Positions 1 to 12,852 of a stretch of DNA of 64,000 nt are shown here, one piece after another. The DNA is taken from positions 213,501-277,500 of the forward strand of contig CALYLX010000153.1 of assembly GCA_944990035.1 (NCBI GenBank), written 5' to 3'. The notes below the pieces were generated by a model that made no database searches, was not told the origin of the DNA, and saw nothing but the letters and a program-made list of their open reading frames with translations. Position numbers and translations under genes: made by a program. This stretch comes from Clitopilus passeckerianus (taxonomy: Eukaryota; Basidiomycota; Agaricomycetes; Agaricales; Entolomataceae). The first letter of the stretch is position 1. Each line of letters starts with the position of its first letter.

Positions 1-897
1 CCGACTATCAAACACCAACGCCTCCCCAATCTTCGTCGTAACGCCAAATTCCTCGCTCTGGCTCTTCTCCCGGGGTCCATACCCAATGCCCGCTTCCGTG
101 CCCGTGCCAGTGCTAGTGCCAGATGGACAGTAAATATCTACGTCAAAGCGTATCCTAGGACCCGCTGCCAGTGGGGCGAATGCGAATCCTTCCGAATCCG
201 ATACAGGTTGAGGTTCAGATTCGGATTCTGGGGCCATGGCCATTGCGGGTGGTAGTGGTGGTAGGTTCTGGACTGGGACGTCCTGGGTTTTGCCGAGGTA
301 GGCGACGCGGACCTAGATGATATGATAGGGGGTTAGTTGTTATTGAATGCAAGATTCGAGAGTGGGTAGGAGGTAGAGGTTTGGGTACCTTCTGGATGAT
401 GTACTGGGGTGAATCGCTGGCGGCGGCTGGGGTTTGGGACTCGGACGCAGATTCCCTTGCTGTTTCCGGGTCAGAACTTACTGGGGAGATACTGTGACTC
501 GGATTCTACGGGGTCTGTAGATGTGCCTTCTGGAGAAACACGTCAGCTCATGACCCTATGCAACGAATACGACCCACATGACTCGAGATACGCACCCGGA
601 CTGGCATCTTGTACGCTATACTCTACCTCTATAATCACGCTGACCTGGTGGATGATCCTGGGGGATAGATTCAATCTGGGGAGCCCGCCGGCGGCATATC
701 TGTCACGGTACTTCTGCAGGAATGAGAGGCTGTCGGACCGACGAGGCCTGGGTAGCCTCTCGTACTCGGATGACGGGGGAGGCACTTCGGTTATCTCGAA
801 GACTTCCTGATAAGTGTTGGAGGTTCTGTCAGTGCCGGAGAAGGGTACATTTGGATTGGACGAGACGTACGGCAAAGAGAGCTGCGGATTGTTCGAG
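1..897 (-). CDS. Hypothetical multi-exon protein, C-terminus outside window
   Basis: Minus-strand coding sequence runs off the left edge. The best exon covers 1-312 (encoding ...VRVAYLGKTQDVPVQNL... and ...GPRIRFDVDIYCP...) and is preceded by a clear intron (acceptor CTAG at 313-314, donor GTACCC at 383-388) and a small exon ending SDSPQYIIQK. Further upstream an open stretch at about 546-870 encodes a Ser/Pro/Arg-rich segment (PRPRRSDSLSFLQKYRDRYA). The joins between about 430 and 545 and the start codon were not resolved: in-frame stops force at least one more intron there. I do not recognise the family. Coding nature is supported by splice signals and composition only. Confidence 0.45.
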
Positions 898-1734
898 CTG
901 TTCTTTTATCGGGCTGCAAGAGATGGGGATGAGTTTCGTGCTTCGATGATTTATATGTGGAGACGGTGATACATTATGCCTTCAATGGATGCCATTTGGA
1001 CGTGAGATTTGGCGAGGGAGGGAGAACAGAGGATGCAGAGGATTCAGATGCAATCAATGGTGGCGGCATCGGTTCAGCGTGCCTATAGCACGAGGTTAAT
1101 CAGCCACGCAATTTATAGGAGGTGTTCGAAGTCAATTGGATCCTTCTGATATGTTTTAGAGTTTGATGCCTCGAGTCTTCGTCTTTGGTCTTGTTGAAGG
1201 TCGATGCGTCGGATAACTACCGAATTAGAGACGCGTTGTTTGGCAAAGGAGTGAGGAACAAATAAGCGAAGACCTGGAGTCGTTTGCCAGGCACCAAGCT
1301 CAAGGTCAGGCTCACTTTAATTTCAATAGCCTCTCGCCGTCGTCGTCGTCATTCATCACGAACAAGGAGGGCACCACACAGGATAACCATATCGGCCAAA
1401 TGATAAATAGGACCCACATCCAAGGTGTGCCACAAGCTAAGGCCTTCATACCCTACATACGGGCTCATTAATCATTTTCCGAACAACTTGGTTATCATCC
1501 TGAGTCTCGCTCCCGCCTGCTTACAACGGTTAGAATCCTTCGATCAACGTCTCCCAACCCCCATAGAGGCCTACTTCTTGCGTCACTCTCGTGACAATGC
1601 CAGCATAGAAATAATCTGATTTAACGTTCGATTTTCGAACCTATCGTACTCTACTCTATCCATTCCCCCTCCTACACCCTTCCTACATAACCCCAACCCC
1701 GTTGAACACCTCTCATACCTCCCATCATCTTCCT
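898..1734. other. Intergenic, no gene seen
   Basis: This lies between two minus-strand genes, so it should hold the promoter of the left gene and the 3' flank of the right one. Only short unspliced open frames are present. No repeat or RNA gene was recognised. Confidence 0.4.
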
Positions 1735-2659
1735 CTAAGACAACGTAATATTAAAATCCCCGTCAGTAATAAACGTCCCCGACATCGTGAGTGAGATATG
1801 GGAGTTACGAGGTTTCTGCCAGTGTATGTGAGATCAGTCGACGAACTTGAAGAGAGGTGCTAGAGCTAGAGCTGGAGGGGTGGACTTACGGGCGCTGGGG
1901 TACCGCGGTTGGATTGCTCAGTCCCAGGAGTAGAAGATTCGGGAGTAGATTCGGATTCAGAAGCAGAAGCAGAAGCGGAAGCAGAGTTGGATTGGGGTTG
2001 GGATTCAGATGTGGACTCTTCTGAAAAGAGGGTTGAGGAATTTAGTTAGGGAGTGAGGCCCAAGCGGTAGAGGTACTTACGGTTCTGATTCTGCAATCCA
2101 GCCTCTGCCCCAGGGGTGGTACTACCACCGGCATTGACATTTTGGTCAGGAGATTTGGACGATTCAACGTAAATCTATAGAGAATTCGAGTCTCTAGGTT
2201 AGAATCCGATTCGACTCGGATATTGTGATAGAATTACTCACCCTCGGCGTCCCACTCGCCGCCTGGGCGGGGTCGATGTGTAGGTTGTAAAGGTTCCCGG
2301 ATAACGCTGAGACAGCCTGAGCCTGGACGGGGACGGGGGTGGGGGCTGAACCCGAAGACTTGGGGGTCTGCTGAGAGTCCTGAGTTACGGTTTGTTCAGT
2401 ATTCTTCTCTTGATCGACCACGTCTGTCACTGGAAATATATAGGTATGCAATTAGCGATTTCTGCTGCAAAGTGGAGGATATTTGAAGTATGGAGGGGTG
2501 GATGTACAGTACTTACTTTCTGAATCGCGGACATCCGAGTTGCCAGTGGCTTCGTTGTCGTTGGCCGGGCTGTCGACGAGAGATATGGCTCAGTATCTGT
2601 CCCAGCGGCCCATATACGCGGGTAATGAGTTAATACCTTAGACGTTCAGTCGAAGTCAT
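1735..2659 (-). CDS. Hypothetical Ser/Glu-rich disordered protein
   Basis: A six-exon model with consistent phases. The ATG at 2657-2659 opens a short first exon (MTSTERL), followed by exons encoding PANDNEATGNSDVRDSE, TDVVDQEKNTEQTVTQDSQQ, IYVESSKSPDQN, a Ser-Ala/Ser-Glu repeat (about 1930-2020), and a final exon ending SGTFITDGDFNITLS before the TAG at 1735-1737. Introns all carry GTA/GTG donors and CAG/TAG acceptors. The protein is about 190 aa, rich in Ser, Gln, Glu and Pro, with no signal peptide or membrane segment. Only two parts look foldable: the segment around SGNLYNLHIDPAQAASGTPR and the C-terminal 26 residues. No family recognised. It lies on the same strand as the gene to its left, with an 840 bp gap. 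Confidence 0.6.
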
Positions 2660-4276
2660 TTTCCGGTATTTCACAAGGAGAACTTGGTTTCAAAAGACGG
2701 AGAGCCTGAGAGGCGAGAGGCTTTAGGATGAACTTGCACCTTGAGATGCACTCAGAGCTTGGAAGTTTGAGAATGGAGAACCCGAGAGATTTTATCATGC
2801 CGTTGTATTAGCGATGGCGGTGGCGTATAGGTGAGATAGGTGTGCAGGTGTGAGCCAGCCTTGGAACCTGTGTACGCGTAGAGGATAGAGCATATGATCG
2901 GCCACAGTCGTTCCTCGTTCCCACAGCCTTTAATCGTGATTATTTGGTGGTTTTTTAGTAAGACGCCCGATATTGCCCCGATGCGGTTGGCATCTACTAT
3001 GATAGCCTGAGAGGTACTCAGAGTGGACCTCTGAAAACTGGCACGGAGGTCCAGGACGAAAAATGGAGGGGAAATGGTGGGGACGGTGGGGACGTTGTGG
3101 GACACAAAATTGGGCAAACATGCCCGATTGGAGGTTGAGACTACTCAGAGGTCAAGAGGTGCGATGTTACGGGCAGGTTGCGGGCATCCGAGTCCGTGAT
3201 GCGGCTGGTAGTCTGGTAGAGGAACAGTTGCAATTAGCGCTCTCGTCGGGATGTTGACGTAAAACTTCTACCTGGCCGGCAGACGCGCTCGGTTGACGAC
3301 GTGTTGTTTGGCAGGAGTTTGGGGCGCAAACAAGCCCAGGCACGGATTCGAAAGTTTGTTAAGACTGCTTTTACAAGCGCACAGCCCACCCACTCGACAT
3401 AAGGAGATCATGGAAGTGGACGGCAGAAAATCAACCATTTCCAATATTAAGGACATCCATGATGACAGCATGTACGTCCTTTCAACAAGCATACCACCCA
3501 AACTTTCGTCGACTTGTTTACCCTTTATGTGATTTAAAAGGTTTGAAACCTCAATATTGTCGTTCCAGGCTATCCACTTACTCTTTCCATAGAAATGACT
3601 CCACTACCTTCTCGCCGGCACATCAGGCCAGCCGCTCGGCCTCATATCCTTTCAGCGCAGAAACGCCCTACCCTTTCTTCAAATGTTTCTGATCCCGGAA
3701 CCGGCCCCAGGGCTTATTGGGCCCCTCCTTCAGCGTCATGTTCTTTTTGGATGATCGGAAGTGGCGAGGAAGGCCATAGGAAGGCGAAGATGAAAGCACC
3801 AGCGTCTGTTTCCCCAAAACCTGGAACGAGGTCCATCCATAGCCAACATCATGATGGCCTCATCCCGAACCGTGTTCTTTGTCCCTCACGACCACACCCC
3901 GTTTCCCCATTCCACGGGAACATACCCGAACCAGGCTGTGGGATCGCTGTTGGTGAAGAAGGATGAATGGACGCCTTACCTCTGCCCTCTCACCCTCTCT
4001 CAAAGCCCACCGACTCCATGCAAGCGGTGCCATTCATGCCGAATTACGTTGGGACAAACCGGGAAGATTTGACCAGGTTCATGGTCTTGTTCCACCACGC
4101 CACGGCGCCACGATCAATTTTTGTTCCATCCAAACCCATACCTTCCCCACATTCTTACCAACCATACGAGAAGCCCGCCTATGGGCCCGGGCATGCCGAA
4201 GCACCAGAGCATGCAACCATTTCCATGGCACTCTAACTATGGCTGTGGGCGTGGAGCGATGTAGCTGAGTTTAAAA
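2660..4276. other. Gene-poor stretch with decayed coding-like frames
   Basis: No complete gene could be built. The plus strand from about 3590 to 4240 has several overlapping Pro/His/Ser-rich open frames in all three phases (for example 3967-4236, ending EAPEHATISMAL), which looks like an old coding sequence with frameshifts rather than one gene. The segment from 2660 to about 2750 should hold the promoter of the minus-strand gene to the left. Confidence 0.3.
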
Positions 4277-4278
4277 TG

Positions 4279-4340
4279 ATATACTGTATATGGTATATCG
4301 ATATACTTGGTTAGGAAACTTGATATACTGTTTATATCGA
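4279..4340 (+). repeat. Two imperfect copies of an AT-rich GATATACTG motif
   Basis: GATATACTGTATAT and GATATACTGTTTATAT occur about 40 bp apart, some 90-150 bp before the start codon of the transposase-exonuclease gene. They could be promoter elements or decayed sub-terminal repeats of a mobile element. No matching inverted copy was seen downstream of the gene. Confidence 0.35.
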
Positions 4341-4429
4341 CCTGACGATCTTACCTCGTGATTCCCAGCTAGTCCTGACCAGACCTCCTCCGCCCAATCT
4401 GACAGCGCACATCACCCATACATCACTAC

Positions 4430-7400
4430 ATGGCTACGCCTCAAGGGGAACCCACCCCAAATCCGTCAAAGCGCCCTGTCGGTCGACCGAAAGGGTCAAA
4501 GAACAAACTCAACACTGGAAATGAAGGCAAAAAAAGGCTGGTTGGGCGGCCAAAGAAAACTCAGAAGCAGGCGCCTGCCGAGGCCTCTCATTTGGCTGCA
4601 AAAGGTAAGCCTGGTCCCACAACGTGTTCATGTGCATGGAGAACCTCACACGGCACACGTCAATTAGCTGTCGACGCGGGTCCTGTCAATCCGGTCGTTA
4701 TCAACGGTAAGTGCCGCTCCTCCCAGTATATACAGCACAACTCATTTCCCCTTTGTTGATCCAGAACCAGTTATCTCTCTTCTCCCATCTGAGACTGCCG
4801 TTGCCGCCCCCACCAACTCAAACACCGGCACACGCGATGTAAGAGGCCTGGGAACCACATCACAGCAGGGTGATGGACCGCCGACTGCAGCCTCTGCCTC
4901 ACAGCAACAATCATCAGAGGTCCAGCAGGAAAGAACAAGCACGGAGAAGCGTCAGGCATCTATTACGGGTGTGTTTGCCCATTTCCCTGGTATTTCAAGC
5001 TCGTTTTGGACTAATACACCCTATTTGCAGCTTTTTTCGCACCTGACCGTGCTACACTGCCTCTCACGCGCGTGAACGAAGAGGATCAGTTCGAGCCTTC
5101 AGGTGAGTGAAGAACAATGCTTTGCGATCTCTAACTAACATTCATTCTCTCTCAGGTGAACTCCTAGCACGCGATCAAGAAGCGGATGCACACTCCCAAA
5201 CGGTCAATGCGGAGAAACAAGGTAACGAAGGTCCCGATCATCTAAACACAGGGACTGATGCATTTTCTCTCGCCAGATACCTCTCGCCAGCTCAGTGCAA
5301 TACTCAGCTCAAGTAAAATCAATGTATATTACTTTTCCGTTCAGTTCTAATTGATACCCTCCAATATAGACCTCAGCACATTTGATGATGTAACGGGACA
5401 CGGTACAGAGAGCCGGACTCAAGGTGAGCCTGCTTTACTTGTCTAGCAGCTTGCTACTTACACCACCAAACAATCAGCTTCACCGGCATCCTTAGAGGAA
5501 GTCGGCGGCAGGTCAAGCACCACCCCTGGTCCAGACCACAACAGAGATACAACCAGAACTGGTAAGTTCTCGTACACCTACAAACCGGTATCAGTTTTTC
5601 TGACTTCACGCGCAGCAGCCGCTCCTGGGTTACCACCGCCAAATGTGACGAACAATGTCGCGATCGACTTCGAGGCATTACTGAGCCTGCAGGACAAGGA
5701 GGAGGAGCTAGAGGAGGACGGTCCGGGGATGGTGGATGATATTGATAGGCTTATGGGATGTGGTGAGGACCGAGATGTTGATGATGAGGATGTGGGACCT
5801 GCACTCGACGATGATGAAGACACTGCAACTTCGCCTGCAGTGTCTTCGTTGACTGCTGCTGCCCCTGGCAGTAGCAGTCCTTCGCGATCTCGTTCGACGC
5901 CGCGGGCCTCAATTCCTACTTGGCTCGACACTATCTATCGAGAACTATGTGAACGCCTGCGTAGTGAGATGACGAATAATCGATCCGGTATACCGTCCTG
6001 CTACGATGACGGTCACTTCTCGATTCCGCCTAAGAACCCACTATTTACGACAGCCACGAAACATCAAATTGAACCCAAAGATTTCTTCACGCCATCATTC
6101 TTTGTATGGCTCCCACATGTTCTTGGCAAAATCCCATGTCCCGAGTGCAAGAAAGCGGGGAGGACATACAGCACGAAAGGCGGGGAAGTCATGCTTCAGC
6201 ATCACGGGTGGCCACAAGCTCCACGGCGAGTTGCTGATATTGACAAGACAGTCTATATTATAGGCTATCGCTACTTTTGCGGGCAGTGCAAGAAGACGTA
6301 CCTCAGCTGGTCCCCTGCCGTTCTCAATGTCTTACCCCCAGCTCTTTCCAGCCAGTTCAAGTTTCACCTCACTTGTCGCAGTGGCATCACCGACCGACTC
6401 TTTGCGATCCTGCGCTCCTCATTCCAGCGAGGTCTAGGACCAACCCCCTTCGCAGCCCTTATACGCACGTTACACATCCGCGGCTTTGAGCAACTCGAGC
6501 TCCAGTATTATGAGCTGGTGAACATGCGCCTCAAATCTGCCACAGGAACCTTGCTTGCCAAGCACCAGCGTTTTGGTGCTTGGAATGATCGAGACGGTTA
6601 TGCAGGCTATGTCCCTTCAGGACGTTATTTCGGTGATCTGTACAACATGATCATTGAGGAGCATAGCTCAGAGATCGATCAGCGGATGGCAATGTTATCC
6701 GCACGCTTGTTAGCAATAGACCATAGCCATAAGGTGAATCCTCAAGTTCCTCTATCATTGTCATATTCGGCAGACTGATCATTGGATACAGGTTCCAAAA
6801 CACCTTGGTAAAGTGAACGGAGAACCCGTTTTTGGCGCGTTACATACAGCAACCAACGAATACGTAGAAGTTCGCCAAATGACACTTACACCCACCAAGG
6901 CCCACGACCAGTTCATGCCCGCACTGGCGAAGATTTCGGAATCATTGAAATTGTATGGGCATGGGGACATTGAGGCCATCATGACCGACAATGTCCGTGC
7001 CGACAAGGCTGAGCTCGAGCGCATGTTTCCTTCGCTACGCCATGGTGTCCACCCAGTGCCTATCAAGTCTTCACTGCAGGTTCTTAGCATCCCTCTCGAT
7101 TGGGATACGACAATTCTTGACACCACCTATCTTATCAACCAACGACTCAACGAGTTCATGCAGCAACTCTCTGGACTTCCCACTGACCAGTCGGTTGATA
7201 TCAGTATGGATATGGAGTGGTCCACTGACCGCCGCGAGGGTATTCAGGGGCGTGTTTCCCTGGTTACAATTGCATATTTAGGATGTATATATCTCATTCG
7301 AGTGCGTTCTTTCGTCTCTTATCTATATTTGGGTCTGATGTCTAACTTCTGTGCTAATAGTTATCCAAATTTGTGACCCAGGACGGCTTTCTAAACCCGC

Positions 7401-10129
7401 CACATGCCCTACTGGTGCTATTGAGGTCCCCACGCATTCGAAAATGGGGAGTTCACATCAAGGCTGACTTCACGAAACTCTTTCATGATTGCAACCTCAA
7501 GGATGGTGAACTCCCTTTCGTGGGTGCAGTTGAGATTGGGTCTCTCGCTCACAATCGGAATCTCGTCAGCAGATCCAACACCAGCCTTGCTGACCTTGTG
7601 GCAACTATTCTCCACCAGTATCTTCCCAAAGACGAGGCAATTCGGGTCAGCACAGCCTGGGACAATGATGCCCTCACCGATGCTCAGCAAGACTACGCCA
7701 AACTTGATGCCTATGCTGCATGGGCGCTTCGAGATGCATTCTCTACCCTACCATCACGAGAACGTGCAACACCTACCACCCCGTCAGGGACACCCATCAA
7801 GCTCCTCTCCCGCGATCGCAGTTCTGCTGTCGCTTTTGGGTTCATCGCACCTGATCGCCCAGCAGTGTTCAAGAATGTCAACGTGACTGGAACTCGTGTT
7901 CTTGTTAACATTACGCACATCATTCAGTCTGGCTATCTCATTCGACGAGAGCTTCTCGAATGCCGAGCAGAGACGCCTCTGAGCGCTTTGAGTACCGCTC
8001 TCCCATTCGGTCTTCTCTGCCACATCAAGGATACCGAGATCATTCCTCATGATCAACTTCCCCTAACTCAAACCCCTGCTACATCTACCTCCACCCCTCC
8101 ACCCTCCTATGTGCCCCACGAGAGTGCCTATGTGCAGTCTAACGGAGCCTCAGGTGCAGATATGCCCCTGTCAGCTGACTTGGACTCTGATATGCCATTG
8201 TTAGCAGAGGGCCCAGGGTGGCCCGTTGTTATCCCCTATGACCCTGAAACTGAGCAGCTTCCTGAAGATACAGCCTCCTCATCGGTAAATGTTGAGGAGA
8301 AATTGGGGATCAGCTCTCCAAGTCTGATTCAGCCAGCGTTTCTGGAGGACCCAGAAGTCCGATCACGCGTTCTTGGAGATATTTGGCATCTTATGGACAT
8401 GTTTAAGATTGCCATTCATCATGGTATTCGACGACCGTTTGCTCGAGCGTTACGAGATGCTATTTTTGTTCCCGATGCGTCTGATCAAAAGGCTGTTGAA
8501 GAAGTATTGAGGAAACGCGGCATTTCATGGGATCGAATGCTCCGCTATCATCCAGATTGGATCTGGAAGCGTGTGCGCCGATATGTTCCTGGTGCTGAAG
8601 CACTGCACTACAGAGTGTCAGAGGTTTTCAAGAAGTATGGTCCCCTTGTAGATGCCGTGACCAACCAGCCGTTATTCAATGACGCATCCTGGGAGAAGGC
8701 AGCAAACATTCTTGAGAATATCCGCCTTGGATATTACTCAGATCCTGTTGGAATCGATTTCTATGTTGCGCAGAAGAAGGACCGGAATGGTCTCGTCATG
8801 TATCGCTGCATGCGTGGAACCAACGGCATCGAAGGTGGTGTTCACCAGAGCATCGCAAAACGATATGGTTCCTATAACACGTCCCCTCGTCTTGCTGTGA
8901 ATCTCATTCGAGATTTCACACTCACACACAACCTCGTGGTATGTTATTATCCTACATCGCGAGTCGATATCACCAGCTGAACAGTGGCTAGGTTGGTACA
9001 TTCAATCGGACAGGGAAGCGCTATCAGGGGTCATTTGATGTCTGGACACGCAACCGTCTAATGAAACTCATTGATATTACCAGCCTGGGTTTTGCGCCAA
9101 ACTCTGCGGAGCCCTCAATGCTTGGCTGGGTAAATGGAAACGACTTCATCCGTTCTCCAGAGACCTTTGGTATCCTGCCCCTCTCGAAATCGTCTCGGGA
9201 TACTTTGAATATGCAACCTTTTTCATCTGAGTTTGCTCGAGAGGAGAGCATTCATCATATGAACCTTGCAAAGCTGCAGCAGACTCAAGTTGCTATCCTA
9301 CCAATTCACACATCCGCTGAACGGGCACTCTTTGGGACGCTGGTTTCTCGCACGGAAGGTCCCCTGGTATCGAAAACTCAGCCTAACTGGGTAGTATTTG
9401 CCTCTGAGTGGTCAAAGCACGTTAATGGCAAGACAATCTTCTATAAGGTTCGTGCATTTTAGCTGTGGATTAGATGGAATGGCCTCTTGATTTCGGTTCT
9501 AGCTTCCTGAACAATTGAAGAACTACTACAAATCGTGGAAGGAGTTCCGAAACGAAGAAAACTCGGTAGAAATGCAGAGGAATGCTGTCGATGAACTTGC
9601 CTCGCTTCTTAAAACCAGCCCCACCTCGATCCCCACCATTCACGTCACAGAAGCTCAATCACTCAATCTTCAGGTCACCACAGGTCGCAAGGTACCTTCA
9701 GTACAAACATATATCGACCCATCAAATGATTGGGAGGTCTCGCGAATGCTCTCGATGCACGAAAGCCAGGAAACCACCCGGATGTTCAAGCACGTTGATC
9801 CGGTGGCATTCTATGGTCCCGCCCGTGCTTCAACTTCTTTGGCATTAAGTGAACGAGCAAAGGGTAAAAGGCGAGCACGGGATACCGAGGAGCACAACAC
9901 GGCCGATGAAACCGAACCAGCGAAGAAGAAACGCAACACAGCAAGAAAACCTCGTTCATGCCTGACTTGCCGCTCAACCACATGCGACGGCAAGTGGAAA
10001 GGGAATCCTTGTCCCAAACGTAAAGATAACCCTCAGCAAACAATTGGACAGATGTTCTTACTAGGTGAGTAGCAGCAATTCTCGCAGAGCCTGGCTAACC
10101 CAAGATTCAATTCACTAGGCCGGATGTAA
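4430..10129 (+). CDS. AT-hook / zinc-ribbon / DDE transposase with nested 3'-5' exonuclease
   Basis: Fourteen exons in consistent phase give about 1654 aa. In order: two AT-hooks (VGRPKGSKNK, VGRPKK; residues about 15-45); a Pro/Ser linker over eight small exons; an acidic patch (about 262-315); a zinc ribbon with C418-x2-C421 and C465-x2-C468 in a conserved region resembling fungal DUF6729 (about 400-545); an RNase H/DDE start with D612 (AIDHSHK) and D682 (MTDN); a DEDDy exonuclease of WRN/RNase D type with D756-x-E758, D822 (KADF) and Y898-x3-D902 (YAKLD); then the remaining transposase core with RGTNGIEGG (E1278); and a basic C-terminus with C1617-x2-C-x4-C-x8-C1634. All predicted catalytic residues are present. 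Transposition or a domesticated DNA-processing role are both possible. No terminal inverted repeats or target-site duplications were seen by eye. Family names are from memory and need a profile search. Confidence 0.8.
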
Positions 10130-10284
10130 AGCCTTGGATGCAGATTTTCGACACTGGTTGTTATCATTGATAGTCATCTCTGATCTCGCGTAGATATGTA
10201 CGCCTAGCCACGGTGGTAAGGACCCTTAATTTTGTTTCTATTTTGCCGGCAATTCGATCGTTTCTATGCTACATCTTCCCCTCC

Positions 10285-10305
10285 TAATTAATTAATTAAT
10301 TAATT
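10285..10305. repeat. (TAAT)n microsatellite
   Basis: Five tandem TAAT units followed by a T run, about 155 bp downstream of the transposase-exonuclease stop codon. Confidence 0.85.
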
Positions 10306-10792
10306 TTTTTCTCCGTCTGCGACGCCCACATCCATAGTTAGAGTGCCCGAGCTCCGTTCACTGGTCCCAACGTAAAACCAACGTCCTCTACAGTATGTCG
10401 CCTCAAAGTCGGCTGACTTACTAGGACATGACGTAGGACACTGTGTACGGATATAACACGGCAACTCAAGGCCTTAGGCTCTCCACTCATCCGACTGCAA
10501 ATTTAAATATCTGATCAGTTCTTCACGTTTCGTCAGGGTCCTGGGCCTAGTACAAGCTATATCTGAGTACTAGTAGGCCATGTATGACCAAGGCAACACA
10601 GAGACGAAGCGGGTTAACGACTTTGGTCGGTACAACTCCCATAGGTTTTGACTCGTTTCCCTCAACCTTGGGCTCGCCTCACCTTGTCCATTTCTGGGCC
10701 ATCCTGGCTGGTGGTGGTTGGCGACCCCCGATCTCAGGCTACACCACCTACGTTAGTACGTATACGCCCTGCATGCCAATGCGCCTTCCCCT

Positions 10793-10814
10793 TTCCTTCC
10801 TTCCTTCCTTCCTT
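10793..10814. repeat. (TTCC)n microsatellite
   Basis: About five tandem TTCC units in a non-coding stretch. Confidence 0.8.
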
Positions 10815-12852
10815 TCGATCTAAATCGCCAAATCGAGTCTGGTGCTGACTTGATCGCTTATACTGTAGGACCAAACGTAGTTCAAGACGAATATGATCCA
10901 CTTGCTATCGACGAGGATCCTCAGGCTGAACACTATTCACAATTCACATTCACACTGATACCGATACTGATACTTGTGTGGCGTCCCAGGCCATTCAGCA
11001 GCAGCCTCTGAGTCGAAGGCGTGAACACATCTGCCACTGCTTCCCCCCAGGTCCGTAATTGGAGGGGAAGGTGTGGAAACCCGTTTCTAAAATGCCCATG
11101 AGCTCGAGTGACTCTGGGAATTTGACGTGGTTGCGGAGAGGCGAAGTATCAGATTTAGTTAGTGCGTCGTTGTGTGTGTTGGATCTCGGAACCTACAACA
11201 ACTGAGGTTGGGGAGACGGTGTGCCGCGACATTTCAGGCTGTTGACGCGAATTTACCGGATTGGGACACGTGTTGTTGTGTAGTGGGTTCTGGAATAAAC
11301 AAGGCTTTCCCCGAAAGGCTGACACAATCGCGTTCGACTGCTTCCAGCATTCCCCTCCCCAACAGTCCCGACAATGTCGTCTCAACACCAGTCACAAATG
11401 GGGCAGGACGCTACTGATATAACATGGCACCTCAAGGCCTCTCCCAAGCGATTAGGCTATCCCCCCGGGCGACGACGATTAGCGCAGGATCATGAATGGC
11501 GAGGCGTTTCTGAATCGTACCACAGGTTCGTCCTTTCCCCGGCTTGAGGTCATCGATTCGGAAGTTGACGCATATACTGTTCTCAGTAGGCTTCCGGTCA
11601 TATCTAAAACATCCTTATACCCAAGATAACGAGAATTTGCTCCACTTATGCTCATGGTTCGTCTGTTTTTTGGAGAGGTTTGACTTGCGAGTATTACTTT
11701 TCTCGTTAGGGTGAGGGTTTTTGGAGATGAAGGTGGACGTCTTCGCTAGGGAGGGTGTTCTATGACGTGTTGGGACGGCCTCGGTTCTTGAGAGATGACG
11801 TAGAGAAGCGAAGGGAGAGGAATCCTGGGTGCCCTCCTTCCACTCCCTTCGTTTCTTTCTGCTGCCCCGCTCCTGTTACTTCCACCTCTTTTCGTTGTCT
11901 TCGCTCTGGTTTTCCGCGTATTGACTCGCTCGCCCTCCCTCACAGCCTGGTGGATACGATGAACTGGCTGCTCCGCAACTGGTCGATAGTTGGAAATTCC
12001 CGCCCACGCTAGCCTCCTCGAGGTGCTGCAACATCAACTGTTGCCAAGTTCAACTCGAATCCTCGTGCCCAACTCATGCCATCCAATTGGACACCAAGGC
12101 ACTCACTTAACATTTAACAAGCACGCAGGAGCCGGTGAGGGTTTCCTTTGGGTTGAGAACAGTCCGTCAGTTTCTTTCTCTTCGTCTATTCTCGACGACA
12201 GCTGATGTTGGCTACTTCAGATTTCTTCCTATACCTTCCATGGTCTGGCTACCCATGACGATGACTGGCACCTGGTACCTACCGACCTCGTGGATTGGAC
12301 GCTGCCTGGGCGTACTTCTGCTGACGAGGTTCTGGAGGGCGGGAGTAATGCGATATGGGATGTATGAGAACGAGTACCCGTAAGTCGACCATCATTCGTT
12401 TCCAATCTTTTCACCCCTTCCCATGTACCCCTACCCACCCACTCTTCGTCCTTTTCCGTTATCCACCCGCCCACACCACTCCTTACCTTCAACTTCCTCT
12501 CTACGTTTCGTCTTTCCGTTTCCTAGTTTCCATTCAAGCCCTCTCCTGACGAAGTATGCATTCCGGATATCTAAACCCCGAGAAGTCCAAGTCATTCAGC
12601 GTTCAGCAAGGTCTCCAGCATCTGCCATCGCTCACACCCTCCCGGATTCAAGCTCCCAGGTGTAGGACGTCCAACGGACTTTCGTTCCAACAGAACCCAT
12701 GTAGTGGCCCCTGGGACACGTTTGATGTCTAGACGTCAGAACAGTGGAATGCGACCTCGCATCTCCCTGCATGCGGAAGATTGGTCTAATGGTGGGTTTC
12801 GTGCCGAAGCCTACGTTCTAGGACGCTGCTGACTTGTTTCTCATGATCGCAG

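Larger units (their letters stand above)
10130..12840. other. Debris of plus-strand coding fragments, no intact gene
   Basis: Besides two microsatellites, the plus strand holds isolated peptide-like segments that do not join. Examples are MSSSDSGNLTWLRRGEVSDL at about 11092-11155, YDVLGRPRFLRDDVEKRR at about 11758-11820, and HDDDWHLVPTDLVDWTLPGR at about 12256-12315. Several are bounded by plausible splice sites but phases conflict and stops intervene. They may be exons of one or more decayed genes. No family was recognised. Confidence 0.35.

Noticed and set aside
2752..3117. Minus-strand open frame of about 120 codons upstream of the Ser-rich protein gene
   Set aside because: It has no ATG at its start and lies where the promoter of the neighbouring gene should be.
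1240..3330. Similar short strings (GTTGTTTGGCA near 1238 and 3305) as a possible dispersed repeat
   Set aside because: The shared part is only about 11-13 nt and not extended by flanking similarity.
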